From Oscillospiraceae bacterium (lineage in GTDB: Bacteria > Bacillota > Clostridia > Oscillospirales > Ruminococcaceae), in contig JALEJQ010000028.1 of the NCBI GenBank assembly GCA_022769565.1, positions 1 to 39,472 on the forward strand: a stretch of DNA of 39,472 nucleotides, written 5' to 3'. Under the pieces are notes generated by a model, which was given only the letters and a program-made list of their open reading frames with translations, did not search any database and was not told where the DNA came from. The translations under genes and the position numbers were made by a program. Below, piece by piece: positions 15,334-22,642 of the stretch; within the stretch, counting starts at the first letter, position 1, and each line of letters begins with the position of its first letter.

Positions 15334-15383
15334 GTATAGGTAAATATGAGGGGGACTTTCAATTTTTAAAGGGAGGTTGTCTG

Positions 15384-16346
15384 ATGCGTAAAAGTAAGAT
15401 CAAATCTATAAGCTATGCTAAATGGGGATATATTTTTATTCTTCCGTTCTTTCTTGTATATGCTGTATTCTCGCTGTATCCTATGCTGACAACATTTTAT
15501 TACAGCTTCTTTGAAAACTATAATCAGGGCTTGACTACTGTCGGTCCGAATTTTGTCGGATTGAATAACTATATAAATCTTTTCAAACCCAATGAAGGTG
15601 TATTTGAACTGTTGGTATATACCAAAAATACTATGATAATGTGGCTTTTGGGTGCTGTACCTCAGTTTGTTTTCTCACTGTTGCTGGCAGTAATTTTTAC
15701 TTCGGTAAGACTTAAAATAAAGGGTCAGAGATTCTTTAAGACGGTAATTTATATGCCTAACCTCATTATGGCAGCCGCTTACTCTATGTTGTTCTATGTA
15801 ATGTTCAGTGAGGTTGGACCTGTGGGAATGTTGTGTAAAACACTTATTTCCGAAGATTTCGTTGTTTTCCAAAGCGTAGGTGCTTCAAGAGGCGTTATTG
15901 CGTTTATTAACTTCCTTATGTGGTTTGGTAATACAACGATCATGCTTATGGCAGGTATTATGGGTATCGACCAGAGCTTGTTTGAAGCTGCTTCAATAGA
16001 CGGCGCAAGCGGTACTCAGGTATTTTTCAAGATCACTCTTCCGTTGCTTTCTCCTATTTTTGTTTATGTTGCCATCACTTCTCTTATCGGCGGACTTCAG
16101 ATGTACGACGTTCCGCAGATCATCGGCGGCACAGATGGTGTTCCAAACAGATCTACCAGAACGCTTATTATGTGGCTGAACAATGTCGTTACCGGAAAGG
16201 CAAAGGACTACGGCAAGGGCGGTGCAATATCTGTACTGATATTCATCATTACCGGTGTACTCAGCTTTATTGTGTATAAGAACATGGTAAAGGAAGATAA
16301 AACGCTGAAAGCATCAAGAAGGAGGAAGAAAAATGACTTATTGTAA
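15384..16346 (+). CDS. Carbohydrate ABC transporter permease (MalF/UgpA type)
   Basis: The 320-residue protein has six predicted membrane helices, the first at about residues 14-36 (GYIFILPFFLVYAVFSLYPM). The permease EAA loop reads EAASIDGASGTQVFFKITLPLLSP near residue 205, which docks to the ATPase. The C-terminal basic tail KASRRRKKN is cytoplasmic. GGGAGGTTGTCTG precedes ATG 15384. The next permease gene overlaps its end by 14 nt. With the partner permease it forms the channel for the sugar bound by the upstream lipoprotein. No ATPase gene is nearby. Confidence 0.92.
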   Translation: MRKSKIKSISYAKWGYIFILPFFLVYAVFSLYPMLTTFYYSFFENYNQGLTTVGPNFVGLNNYINLFKPNEGVFELLVYTKNTMIMWLLGAVPQFVFSLLLAVIFTSVRLKIKGQRFFKTVIYMPNLIMAAAYSMLFYVMFSEVGPVGMLCKTLISEDFVVFQSVGASRGVIAFINFLMWFGNTTIMLMAGIMGIDQSLFEAASIDGASGTQVFFKITLPLLSPIFVYVAITSLIGGLQMYDVPQIIGGTDGVPNRSTRTLIMWLNNVVTGKAKDYGKGGAISVLIFIITGVLSFIVYKNMVKEDKTLKASRRRKKNDLL

Positions 16347-17211
16347 TAAGATAGGTGAAACGGAAAGCGATCGTACCAAACAAACTGTTGCAAGAGTTTT
16401 ATCCTATGTATTCTTGGGTTTTGTAACGTTTTTATCGCTGTTCCCCATAGTTCTTCTTATCATCAACTCAACAAGAAGCGGCGATCAGCTTCAGATGGGC
16501 TTCAGCCTTCTTCCCGGTTCTTCTTTCGGAAAGAATTTCAGCGCAGCGATAGGTGCATCGACAATTGACCTGCCCCACGGACTTGTAAACAGCTTTATTG
16601 TTGCTGCTTGTGTATGTTTAGTAACTACATACTTCTCGGCAATGACTGCATACGGAATCCATGTCTATGATTTCAGGCTTAAGAGAGCTGCATTCAACTT
16701 CATTTTGGTAATTATGATGATACCTACTCAGATCTCTGCAGTTGGTTTTATTAAGTTGGTCTACAGTATGAATCTGAGAGATAATTTCCTGCCTCTGATC
16801 ATTCCTGCAGTAGCTTCTCCTGCTATATTCTTCTATATGAAGCAATATCTGGAAAGCTCTCTGCCTATGGACGTTATCGAGGCGGCTCGTGTGGACGGTT
16901 CGAATGAGTTTGCTACATTCAATACCATTGCTTTGCCAATGATGAAGCCTGCAATTGCAGTTCAGTTGATCTTCTCATTCGTTGCTTCATGGAACAACTT
17001 CTTTACTCCTGCTCTGATTCTGACAGACGCCAAGAAGCAGACGCTTCCTATCATGATCTCCAAACTGAGATCAATGCAGCTGTCCGGAAACAGTGACCTT
17101 GGTCAGATCTATATGGTAATTTTGATTTCTATCATTCCTGTTGTTATTGTATATTTCTTTATTTCCAAGAACATTGTAGAGGGCGTTGCTCTCGGAGCTG
17201 TAAAGGGTTGA
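16333..17211 (+). CDS. Carbohydrate ABC transporter permease (MalG/UgpE type)
   Basis: The 292-residue protein has six membrane helices, beginning VLSYVFLGFVTFLSLFPIVL. The EAA loop is EAARVDGSNEFATFNTIALP near residue 190, followed by FVASWNNFFTPALI and a C-terminal ISKNIVEGVALGAVKG typical of MalG/LacG permeases. The start ATG 16333 lies within the end of the previous gene with GGAGGAAGAAAA before it, implying coupled translation. The operon ends at the hairpin at 17254. The energising ATPase must be supplied in trans, as with MsmX/MsmK in other Firmicutes. Confidence 0.92.
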   Translation: MTYCNKIGETESDRTKQTVARVLSYVFLGFVTFLSLFPIVLLIINSTRSGDQLQMGFSLLPGSSFGKNFSAAIGASTIDLPHGLVNSFIVAACVCLVTTYFSAMTAYGIHVYDFRLKRAAFNFILVIMMIPTQISAVGFIKLVYSMNLRDNFLPLIIPAVASPAIFFYMKQYLESSLPMDVIEAARVDGSNEFATFNTIALPMMKPAIAVQLIFSFVASWNNFFTPALILTDAKKQTLPIMISKLRSMQLSGNSDLGQIYMVILISIIPVVIVYFFISKNIVEGVALGAVKG

Positions 17212-17253
17212 TCGGATTCTTTATACAAAAGAAAAAAACAGCAAAACAGATTT

Positions 17254-17286
17254 GGCGGTGCGCTTCGGCGTGCCGCCTTTAGTTTT
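17254..17286 (+). terminator. Terminator of the sugar transport operon
   Basis: GGCGGTGCGC and GCGTGCCGCC pair through ten positions (two G-T) around a TTCG tetraloop, followed by TTTAGTTTT. Confidence 0.85.
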
Positions 17287-17312
17287 GCACGATCTTGTTA
17301 GCTTGTTATACA

Positions 17313-17404
17313 AATAACCAATAAAACTGTAGACAAAAAATCTTCGCATAATCCATATATGCAAGATTATGCTCGATTTTTTGTACAGTTTTTAATTGGT
17401 TATT
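17313..17404. repeat. 92-bp imperfect inverted repeat
   Basis: The left arm begins AATAACCAATAAAACTGTAG and the right arm is its near reverse complement, ending TTTTTAATTGGTTATT. The arms are about 40 nt each with a few indels and mismatches, leaving a loop of about 10 nt. It lies between the two convergent terminators, so it is not needed for termination of either operon. It could be a small non-autonomous element or a double-stranded RNA-forming spacer. Confidence 0.65.
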
Positions 17405-17416
17405 AGTATTAGACAG

Positions 17417-17454
17417 AAAAAACGCAATTCACATATTGGTTAATGTGAATTGCG
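17417..17454 (-). terminator. Terminator of the 2-oxoacid oxidoreductase operon
   Basis: On the minus strand CGCAATTCACAT and ATGTGAATTGCG pair perfectly (12 bp, 8-nt loop), followed by TTTTTT. It begins 18 bp after the gamma-subunit stop. Confidence 0.88.
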
Positions 17455-17471
17455 CTTTGTATTTGCTGCTA

Positions 17472-18011
17472 TTATGCCTGATATTCCATTCCCAGCTTTA
17501 TAGCTTTAAGATTATTTCCGAGAAGATGAGCTTTTTTGGGCGGTATAACGTGTTCAAGTGCTTTTTTGATAGTTTCGTTGTCGGCGATACCCGTTTCCGC
17601 CATAAGCTTTCCCGTAAGTATGATATTTGCACCGCCCTTTAATTCCGGGTCACCGTTTGTAAGCTCCGTTGCAGGAATATAGCATACTTTAACATCGGTG
17701 CGCTCCACCTTCACATCGACCATGGAGCTGTCTACAATAACAAGTCCTCCCGGCTGTACCTTGTCTATGAATTTCTCAAGAGAAGGTGTGTTCATTACAA
17801 CAAGAACGTTGGGATTTACAACAAGGGGAGAACCTATCGGCTCATCGGAAATGCAGACGGAACAGTTGCAGGTGCCGCCTCTCATTTCGGGACCGTAGGA
17901 GGGCAGCCATGAAACCTCGCTGCCGTTGTAAAGTCCGCAGTATACGATGACCTTTCCGGCGAAAAGTATGCCCTGTCCGCCGAAGCCTGCGAGAAGAATA
18001 TCATAGTTCAT
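17472..18011 (-). CDS. 2-oxoacid:ferredoxin oxidoreductase, gamma subunit
   Basis: The 179-residue protein matches the POR/VOR/KOR gamma domain: LLAGFGGQGILFAGKVIVYCG at residues 5-25, EVSWLPSYGPEMRGGTCNCSVCIS at 33-56, and GGLVIVDSSMVD near 89. The gamma subunit completes the CoA-dependent oxidative decarboxylase. Its ATG overlaps the beta-subunit stop by one base, with a GGAGG in the end of that gene. It is the last gene before the terminator. The substrate (branched-chain 2-oxoacid or 2-oxoglutarate) cannot be fixed from sequence alone; the separate gamma gene and the ferredoxin-alpha-beta-gamma order fit VOR/KOR. Confidence 0.9.
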   Translation of the reverse strand: MNYDILLAGFGGQGILFAGKVIVYCGLYNGSEVSWLPSYGPEMRGGTCNCSVCISDEPIGSPLVVNPNVLVVMNTPSLEKFIDKVQPGGLVIVDSSMVDVKVERTDVKVCYIPATELTNGDPELKGGANIILTGKLMAETGIADNETIKKALEHVIPPKKAHLLGNNLKAIKLGMEYQA

Positions 18012-18766
18012 TACTTCGCCGCCTCCTCTGCACGAATGTCCTTATACGCTTTAAGAGGATAATAAGGTATCATTTCCTCGTCTATCTTTTTCAGCGCTTC
18101 GGCAGGCGAAACTCCCCAGTTCGTTGGGCAAGAGGAAAGAACCTCGATTATTGAAAAGCCCAGCTTGTCACGCTGATTTTCAAATGCCTTACGGATAGCC
18201 TTCTTTGCCTCTCTGATGTGGGGTACCGAGTTAACGGCAACACGCTGGGAAAGCGCAACTCCGTCCAGAGCGGCAAGCATTTCCACCATTTTTATGGGGA
18301 AGCCTGCAGTCTTGGTGTCACGGCCGTAAGGGGTGGTCTGCGTAACCTGACCCGGGAGTGATGTAGGCGCCATCTGTCCGCCCGTCATGCCGTAAATTGC
18401 GTTATTGACAAAAATAACGGTTATGTTTTCGCCTCTTGTGGCAGCATGTACAGTTTCTGCGGTTCCGATAGCGGCACAGTCGCCGTCACCCTGATATGTG
18501 AAAACGAATTTGTCGGGAAGAGCACGCTTAACGCCCGTTGCAGTTGCGGGAGCACGTCCGTGTGCAGCTTCTATCATATCGCAGTTGAAGTAATCGTAAG
18601 CCATAACTGCGCAGCCTACGGGAGCAATGCCTATTGTATCGCCCTCAATTCCCATTTCATCTATAACTTCGGCAATAAGCCTGTGAATGATTCCGTGTGT
18701 GCAGCCGGGGCAGTAATGGGTAGGTACATCTGCCAGCGACTTCGGTCTTTCAAAAACAACAGCCAT
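18011..18766 (-). CDS. 2-oxoacid:ferredoxin oxidoreductase, beta (TPP-binding) subunit
   Basis: The 251-residue protein carries the TPP-binding motif GDGDCAAIG...(22)..[16 protein letters not shown] at about residues 94-132, with HYCPGCTHG near residue 17 and the catalytic-site neighbourhood [16 protein letters not shown]. It binds thiamine diphosphate and carries out the decarboxylation step. AAAGGAATTATCCGAA precedes ATG 18766. It sits 47 bp after the alpha gene (with a small GACGGAA/TTCCGTC hairpin between) and overlaps the gamma gene by one base. Its length fits the short beta type of VOR/KOR rather than pyruvate:ferredoxin oxidoreductase fusions. Confidence 0.92.
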   Translation of the reverse strand: MAVVFERPKSLADVPTHYCPGCTHGIIHRLIAEVIDEMGIEGDTIGIAPVGCAVMAYDYFNCDMIEAAHGRAPATATGVKRALPDKFVFTYQGDGDCAAIGTAETVHAATRGENITVIFVNNAIYGMTGGQMAPTSLPGQVTQTTPYGRDTKTAGFPIKMVEMLAALDGVALSQRVAVNSVPHIREAKKAIRKAFENQRDKLGFSIIEVLSSCPTNWGVSPAEALKKIDEEMIPYYPLKAYKDIRAEEAAK

Positions 18767-18813
18767 TTCGGATAATTCCTTTCCGACGGAACAAGTATGG
18801 CGTTTATTCCGTC

Positions 18814-19869
18814 TTAATATTTTTCTGCAAGTATTTTTATCTGTTCAAGCACCTCGGCAGGTGAGGGGATAACGCCGCCTGTTCTGCCGAAAAATTCTAC
18901 CGGCTTGGAGCAGTTGAGTGACAGTTTAACGTCCTCTATCATCTGTCCCATTGACATTTCAACGTCAAGAAAGGCCTTTGCGTTCTTTGCCGCTTCGTTG
19001 ATCTCCTTAACGGGGAAGGGCCACAGGGTTATGGGACGGAAAAGTCCTGCCTTAATTCCCTCGGCTCTTGCGTGGTTGACAGCTGACTTAGCAACTCTTG
19101 CGGAAGCACCGTAAGCTGCAACAACGATGTCTGCGTCCTCGGTAAGATAAAGCTCCGCTTCGGTGAGGTTTGCCTTTATAACTTCATAACGCTCATAACG
19201 GCTTTTTATGGAATTTTCAAGCTCCTCGGGAACAAGATAAAGGGAATTTGTGATGTTGTGATCTCTCTTGCCGCCGTGACCGTTAGTCGCCCAGGGCTTG
19301 GGTTCAAATTCGGTCTTTTTTTCGGGGAAGGTAACAGGCTCCATCATCTGACCAAGAAGACCGTCTGCAAGTATCATTGCCGGCATACGGTACTTGTCAG
19401 CCATATCAAATGCAAGTGTCACCTTATCCACCATTTCCTGCACGGAACAGGGTGCGTACACAAGAAGCTGATAGTCGCCGTGACCGAGAGCCTTTGTTGC
19501 CTGCCAGTAGTCCGACTGTGAAGGCTGTATGCCCCCAAGTCCGGGACCGCCTCTTTGTACGTTAATGATAACGCAGGGCAGGTCGCAGCCTGCAATGTAG
19601 GAAACACCCTCCGATTTAAGGGAAATTCCCGGCGATGAGGAAGATGTCATGGTTCTTACGCCTGCCGAAGCTGCGCCCAGGACCATGTTGATTGCGGCTA
19701 TTTCCGATTCAGCCTGAAGAAAAACGCCGCCGTTCTTAGGCATATTCTTGGCAAGGTATGCGGCTACCTCTGTCTGGGGGGTAATGGGGTAACCGAAAAA
19801 GCATTTGCAGCCGGCTCTTATTGCCGCTTCTGCAAGAGCCTCGTTGCCTTTCATAAGATTTCTTTCCAA
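18814..19869 (-). CDS. 2-oxoacid:ferredoxin oxidoreductase, alpha subunit (VorB/KorA type)
   Basis: The 351-residue protein has [30 protein letters not shown] at its N-terminus, [13 protein letters not shown] near residue 76, [20 protein letters not shown]-like sequence near 103, and the C-terminal domain II segment [15 protein letters not shown]...[11 protein letters not shown]. This is the pyrimidine-binding half of the TPP site and the CoA-side domain. There are in-frame TTG codons at 19878 and 19869. AAGGAG is 9 nt from the TTG at 19869 and only 1 nt from the first, and starting at 19869 gives the family's usual short lead before LMKGNEA. ATG at 19854 is an alternative. Confidence 0.9.
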   Translation of the reverse strand: MERNLMKGNEALAEAAIRAGCKCFFGYPITPQTEVAAYLAKNMPKNGGVFLQAESEIAAINMVLGAASAGVRTMTSSSSPGISLKSEGVSYIAGCDLPCVIINVQRGGPGLGGIQPSQSDYWQATKALGHGDYQLLVYAPCSVQEMVDKVTLAFDMADKYRMPAMILADGLLGQMMEPVTFPEKKTEFEPKPWATNGHGGKRDHNITNSLYLVPEELENSIKSRYERYEVIKANLTEAELYLTEDADIVVAAYGASARVAKSAVNHARAEGIKAGLFRPITLWPFPVKEINEAAKNAKAFLDVEMSMGQMIEDVKLSLNCSKPVEFFGRTGGVIPSPAEVLEQIKILAEKY

Positions 19870-19895
19870 AATGTTCAACTCCTTGTATGAAGATG

Positions 19896-20102
19896 TTATT
19901 TTTCAACCGTAATTGCGCAGTCGGGACACATTGTTGCACACATTGCGCAGCCGATACAGCTTGAATCATCGGTGCAGTATGCGGTGAAATATCCCTTTTT
20001 GTTGCGCTTTTCTTCCTGAAGAGCCACTATTTTTTTCGGACAAGCTGTTGCGCATAGTCCGCAGCCCTTGCAGCGTTCAAAATTGACTGTAATTTTAGCC
20101 AT
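19896..20102 (-). CDS. 2x[4Fe-4S] ferredoxin subunit of the oxidoreductase
   Basis: The 68-residue protein has two cluster motifs, CKGCGLCATACP and CIGCAMCATMCP, in the classical clostridial arrangement with an insert of about 26 residues between them. It passes electrons from the TPP/FeS centre to soluble ferredoxin as the delta subunit. A longer frame starting at 20126 would overlap the upstream membrane-protein gene. AAGGAGAATGTTAAA places the start at ATG 20102 (MAKITVNFERC). It lies 20 bp after the membrane-protein stop and 26 bp before the alpha-subunit start, so it is firmly inside the operon. Confidence 0.93.
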   Translation of the reverse strand: MAKITVNFERCKGCGLCATACPKKIVALQEEKRNKKGYFTAYCTDDSSCIGCAMCATMCPDCAITVEK

Positions 20103-20122
20103 TTTAACATTCTCCTTGTAAA

Positions 20123-20902
20123 TCAATATGTATTTGAAGTTTCTTTAAGTGCTTTTGAAGTTTTTGCTATGCAGTAAATTCCGTAGCCAATGTTGAAGAA
20201 GGGAATTATGGACAGGAATATCCACAGCGCCTTCATTCCCTTTGTTTTGTCTGAAGAAACGGTAAATCTTATGCAGCCGTTAATAACCAGCGCAAGCTCC
20301 AGCAGCGCCATAATTCCCACAAAAGCAACCGCTGCCATATATGCGCCCATTGCAATGTAATAGATCATTACAAAAATATTGATAACAGGCATAAGCAAAA
20401 GGATCAGCAGAATTATCTGAATTTTGAGCGTATCAATAATATTTCCTGCCCAAAGCAGATCGCATATGAGATAAAGCATAACGACCATTGCTGCAAAATA
20501 AATGACCGTTCCGATGATTCCGGTTATAACAAGTCGTCTTGCACCGATGAATTTCAACCGCCTGTCGTCATAATTCCGGAGCAGCGGCGATTTTTTGTCA
20601 ATGGGCTTGACATGACCTCTGATATAAATTACCGCCATGACGATAAGCACGGCAAAGGAAAGGATCGTTAATAAAACAAGCTTTCCCGCAGAGAGGTATT
20701 CGCCTGCCAGAAGATCGCCGCCGACGTACAGTACGCTTATACATACAGTGTAAACGCAGTATACTGCTGCGATCGGAGCTGTCAGCATAAATCCCGACCA
20801 TATGACAAGCCTTGAAAGAAGTCCTCTTTTTATAATGTCGGCAATGATAAGCGATACATAGACCGCCAATATTATCAGAAGTGCAGCAATTGATATTTCC
20901 AT
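20123..20902 (-). CDS. Polytopic membrane protein of unknown function
   Basis: The 259-residue protein has about seven hydrophobic helices. They include residues 2-22 (ISIAALLIILAVYVSLIIAD), 34-55, 75-93, a helix after the charged loop KPIDKKSPLLRNYDDRRLKF, and others at ~150-175, 180-215 and 232-248. The C-terminal part (KALWIFLSIIPFFNIGYGIYCIAKTSKAL) resembles the generic short-domain membrane proteins of Firmicutes. No transport or catalytic motif is seen. GGGGGACATT precedes ATG 20902. It sits between the P-loop ATPase (18 bp upstream) and ferredoxin (20 bp downstream) genes of the oxidoreductase operon. A role tied to that complex is possible but unproven. Confidence 0.75.
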   Translation of the reverse strand: MEISIAALLIILAVYVSLIIADIIKRGLLSRLVIWSGFMLTAPIAAVYCVYTVCISVLYVGGDLLAGEYLSAGKLVLLTILSFAVLIVMAVIYIRGHVKPIDKKSPLLRNYDDRRLKFIGARRLVITGIIGTVIYFAAMVVMLYLICDLLWAGNIIDTLKIQIILLILLLMPVINIFVMIYYIAMGAYMAAVAFVGIMALLELALVINGCIRFTVSSDKTKGMKALWIFLSIIPFFNIGYGIYCIAKTSKALKETSNTY

Positions 20903-20920
20903 AATGTCCCCCGTAAGATG

Positions 20921-21586
20921 TTATTTTTCCCAAGGCTTTTTAACGTAAATTACCGCTTCAAAAGGACTTGGTACCTTTGCTTGTCCCCCTGTTGTATCCA
21001 CGGTGCAGAGCAGGGGAAGTCCCGTCAGTGCGGATACCTTTTCGGCGTAGGATACACTTTTTTCAACCGTTTCCGCAGTTGTTTCCTCTCCAAGGTTTGA
21101 GTTGTTGACTATCCCCGTGCATTTCATACGGGATGCGCTTTCTATTTCAAGCATAAACTCCGCAGCTTCTTCGGGAGTTTCCGTAAGGTAGCGGTACATA
21201 TTTATCACATAAATCATTTCAAGGCTGTCCGAATATGCCGAAAGCTCCTTTTTGTAGCGCCCGAGAGCGTAAGCACCTGCGTCATCGCCCCCAACGTCGA
21301 TTATTATCCTGCCGCCCTCCTTGAAAATTCCGCCTATGTCAAAGGAAAGGGCAGGAATATCAAGGTTCGTGTTGGCGTACATAGGAGTTATTAGCGTTAC
21401 TCCGTTATTTTCAAAAAGTCCTCCGAAATCGGCGGAACGGAAGTAGGGGTTAACTGTGTCAAGGTCAACAACGGTGACTTTTTCTCCGCTTTTTGCCGCT
21501 TTTATCGCAAGGTTGGCGGTGAAATTGGTCTTACCGCTGCCGTAATGTCCCGTAACTATAGTAATTTTTCCAAATTTATCACTCAT
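20921..21586 (-). CDS. MinD/ParA-like P-loop ATPase
   Basis: The 221-residue protein starts MSDKFGKITIVTGHYGSGKT with Walker A GHYGSGKTN at residues 13-21. DLDTVNPYFRSADF near residue 42 (the switch region of SIMIBI NTPases) and the Walker B-like IIIDVGGDDAGAYALGRY near 95 follow. The lysine preceding the G-S-G-K-T of true deviant Walker A motifs is absent, so it is closer to CooC/CobQ-like maturation or carrier ATPases than to plasmid ParA. A TTG at 21601 is in frame but overlaps the GGAG; ATG 21586 lies 9 nt after it. It is the first gene of the operon. A role in assembling or regulating the FeS/TPP oxidoreductase is inference. Confidence 0.82.
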   Translation of the reverse strand: MSDKFGKITIVTGHYGSGKTNFTANLAIKAAKSGEKVTVVDLDTVNPYFRSADFGGLFENNGVTLITPMYANTNLDIPALSFDIGGIFKEGGRIIIDVGGDDAGAYALGRYKKELSAYSDSLEMIYVINMYRYLTETPEEAAEFMLEIESASRMKCTGIVNNSNLGEETTAETVEKSVSYAEKVSALTGLPLLCTVDTTGGQAKVPSPFEAVIYVKKPWEK

Positions 21587-21626
21587 ATATAAAATCTCCA
21601 AATCGTTGCATCTGGTTTCTAAAACT

Positions 21627-21655
21627 ATTATATATCGTTATATTGATTTTGTCAA
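21627..21655 (-). promoter_or_regulatory. Consensus promoter of the six-gene oxidoreductase operon
   Basis: On the minus strand TTGACA (21655-21650) and TATAAT (21632-21627) are 17 bp apart, a perfect sigma-A match. It is the only strong promoter seen before 17472, so all six genes are likely one transcript. Confidence 0.9.
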
Positions 21656-21694
21656 CGGTTTTGAAAATAATTTAATCTATTTTTAAATTAGCTA

Positions 21695-21723
21695 TTGTAA
21701 TTTCAGAAATAATGTTGTATAAT
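21695..21723 (+). promoter_or_regulatory. Promoter of the DUF1836 gene
   Basis: TTGTAA (21695-21700) and TATAAT (21718-21723) are 17 bp apart. The site is divergent from the oxidoreductase promoter, with 39 bp between their -35 boxes, so a shared regulator could act on both. Confidence 0.75.
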
Positions 21724-21762
21724 GGTATTAACTAAATAAGACGACAGGAGATGATAGGTAAT

Positions 21763-22410
21763 ATGGAAAATGTTAACGACGTTTGCAGACGATTCTGGAA
21801 CAGGCAGCAAAGGACCTGCCGTCTGCCGAGATGGTCTGAACTGCCCGACATTGAGCTTTATATGGATCAGGTAATAACCTATATGAATAAGTTTACCCCT
21901 GTTTTTACCAGAGATGGTGAAAACGGACTTACGCCGTCTATGATAAATAACTATGTGAAGCTGAATATCATTCCTCCTCCGGTGAAGAAAAAGTATTCAA
22001 GGGTGCATCTTTCCCGTCTTATAATGATATGCGCAATGAAGCCCGTGCTTTCCATTCAGCTTATCGGTGCGATGATAGAGTATATGCTGAAAAGCCGTTC
22101 CGAGGAGGAGCTGCTGGACTTCTTTGCGGAGCAGTATGAGCACACATATATAAAAATAACGGATATACTCCGTTCCTCCGTTGAGGAAATAACCGACAAC
22201 GATGCGAACATCAGCCGTATCCTTGCCTTGACGGTAATGCAGGCGGCGGCTGTTTCCTGCGGCAGCAAGATACTTGCGGAAAACGCCCTTGCGGAAATGC
22301 AGCACCTTAACGTCCTTATTGCGCCTTCTTCGGAAGCGGCAAGGGAGAAAAAGGAAAAAGAGGCTAAGAAACGGGAAAAGGAGAAGGACAGGGAGCTTGC
22401 GGTGAAGTAG
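21763..22410 (+). CDS. DUF1836 domain protein (putative DNA-binding regulator)
   Basis: The 215-residue protein carries the DUF1836 core LPRWSELPDIELYMDQVITYMNK, then LTPSMINNYVKLNIIPPPVKKKYSRVHLSRLIMICAMKPVLSI at about residues 22-105. This segment resembles a MerR-like helix-turn-helix (START-box-like TPSMINNYVK..IPPPVKKKYS). A helical C-terminal half ends in a very basic/acidic coiled tail (REKKEKEAKKREKEKDRE). ATG 21751 overlaps the AGGAG; ATG 21763, preceded by AGGTAAT, is chosen. Its targets are unknown. It stands alone between its promoter and a strong terminator, beside the divergent oxidoreductase operon and upstream of the nucleoside transporter. Confidence 0.85.
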   Translation: MENVNDVCRRFWNRQQRTCRLPRWSELPDIELYMDQVITYMNKFTPVFTRDGENGLTPSMINNYVKLNIIPPPVKKKYSRVHLSRLIMICAMKPVLSIQLIGAMIEYMLKSRSEEELLDFFAEQYEHTYIKITDILRSSVEEITDNDANISRILALTVMQAAAVSCGSKILAENALAEMQHLNVLIAPSSEAAREKKEKEAKKREKEKDRELAVK

Positions 22411-22430
22411 CTCTGCCTTTTTTACATATA

Positions 22431-22471
22431 AAACGGATATAGCGGCTTTATCTGCCGTTATATCCGTTTTT
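22431..22471 (+). terminator. Terminator after the DUF1836 gene
   Basis: AAACGGATATA-GCGGC pairs with GCCGT-TATATCCGTTT around a short loop, followed by TTTTTG. The arms contain the AACGGATA sequence shared with the terminators at 5586, 12199 and 31131. Confidence 0.85.
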
Positions 22472-22534
22472 GTGTTGCATTAAATTGCTCCAATGTAATA
22501 TTTCCGCTTGTTTATGCTGTCTGAGGTCTATGCA

Positions 22535-22589
22535 TTTATTGCAAATGCGGTATATGTTTTTATTGCAAATATATTGATTTATTGCGGAT
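22535..22589 (+). promoter_or_regulatory. Three direct repeats TTTATTGCRRAT over the nucleoside-transporter promoter
   Basis: TTTATTGCAAAT occurs at 22535-22546 and 22559-22570, and TTTATTGCGGAT at 22578-22589. They are spaced 24 and 19 bp start to start. The third overlaps the -35 box. The arrangement suggests binding of a multimeric regulator. Confidence 0.45.
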
Positions 22590-22602
22590 AAATGTGTATA
22601 AT
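22574..22602 (+). promoter_or_regulatory. Promoter of the nucleoside ABC operon
   Basis: TTGATT (22574-22579) and TATAAT (22597-22602) are 17 bp apart. A transcript starting near 22609 rules out the in-frame ATG at 22592 as start and supports GTG 22643. Confidence 0.7.
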
Positions 22603-22642
22603 TATATTATTATGCGGTATTTTTACGAAACGGGGGAGCGCT

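Noticed and set aside
20103-20126. Longer ferredoxin starting at ATG 20126
   Set aside because: It would overlap the membrane-protein gene, and AAGGAG lies just before ATG 20102.
22592-22642. Extended N-terminus of the nucleoside ABC ATPase from ATG 22592
   Set aside because: That codon lies within the predicted promoter. GTG 22643 has a good GGGGGAG site, and the family domain starts after it.
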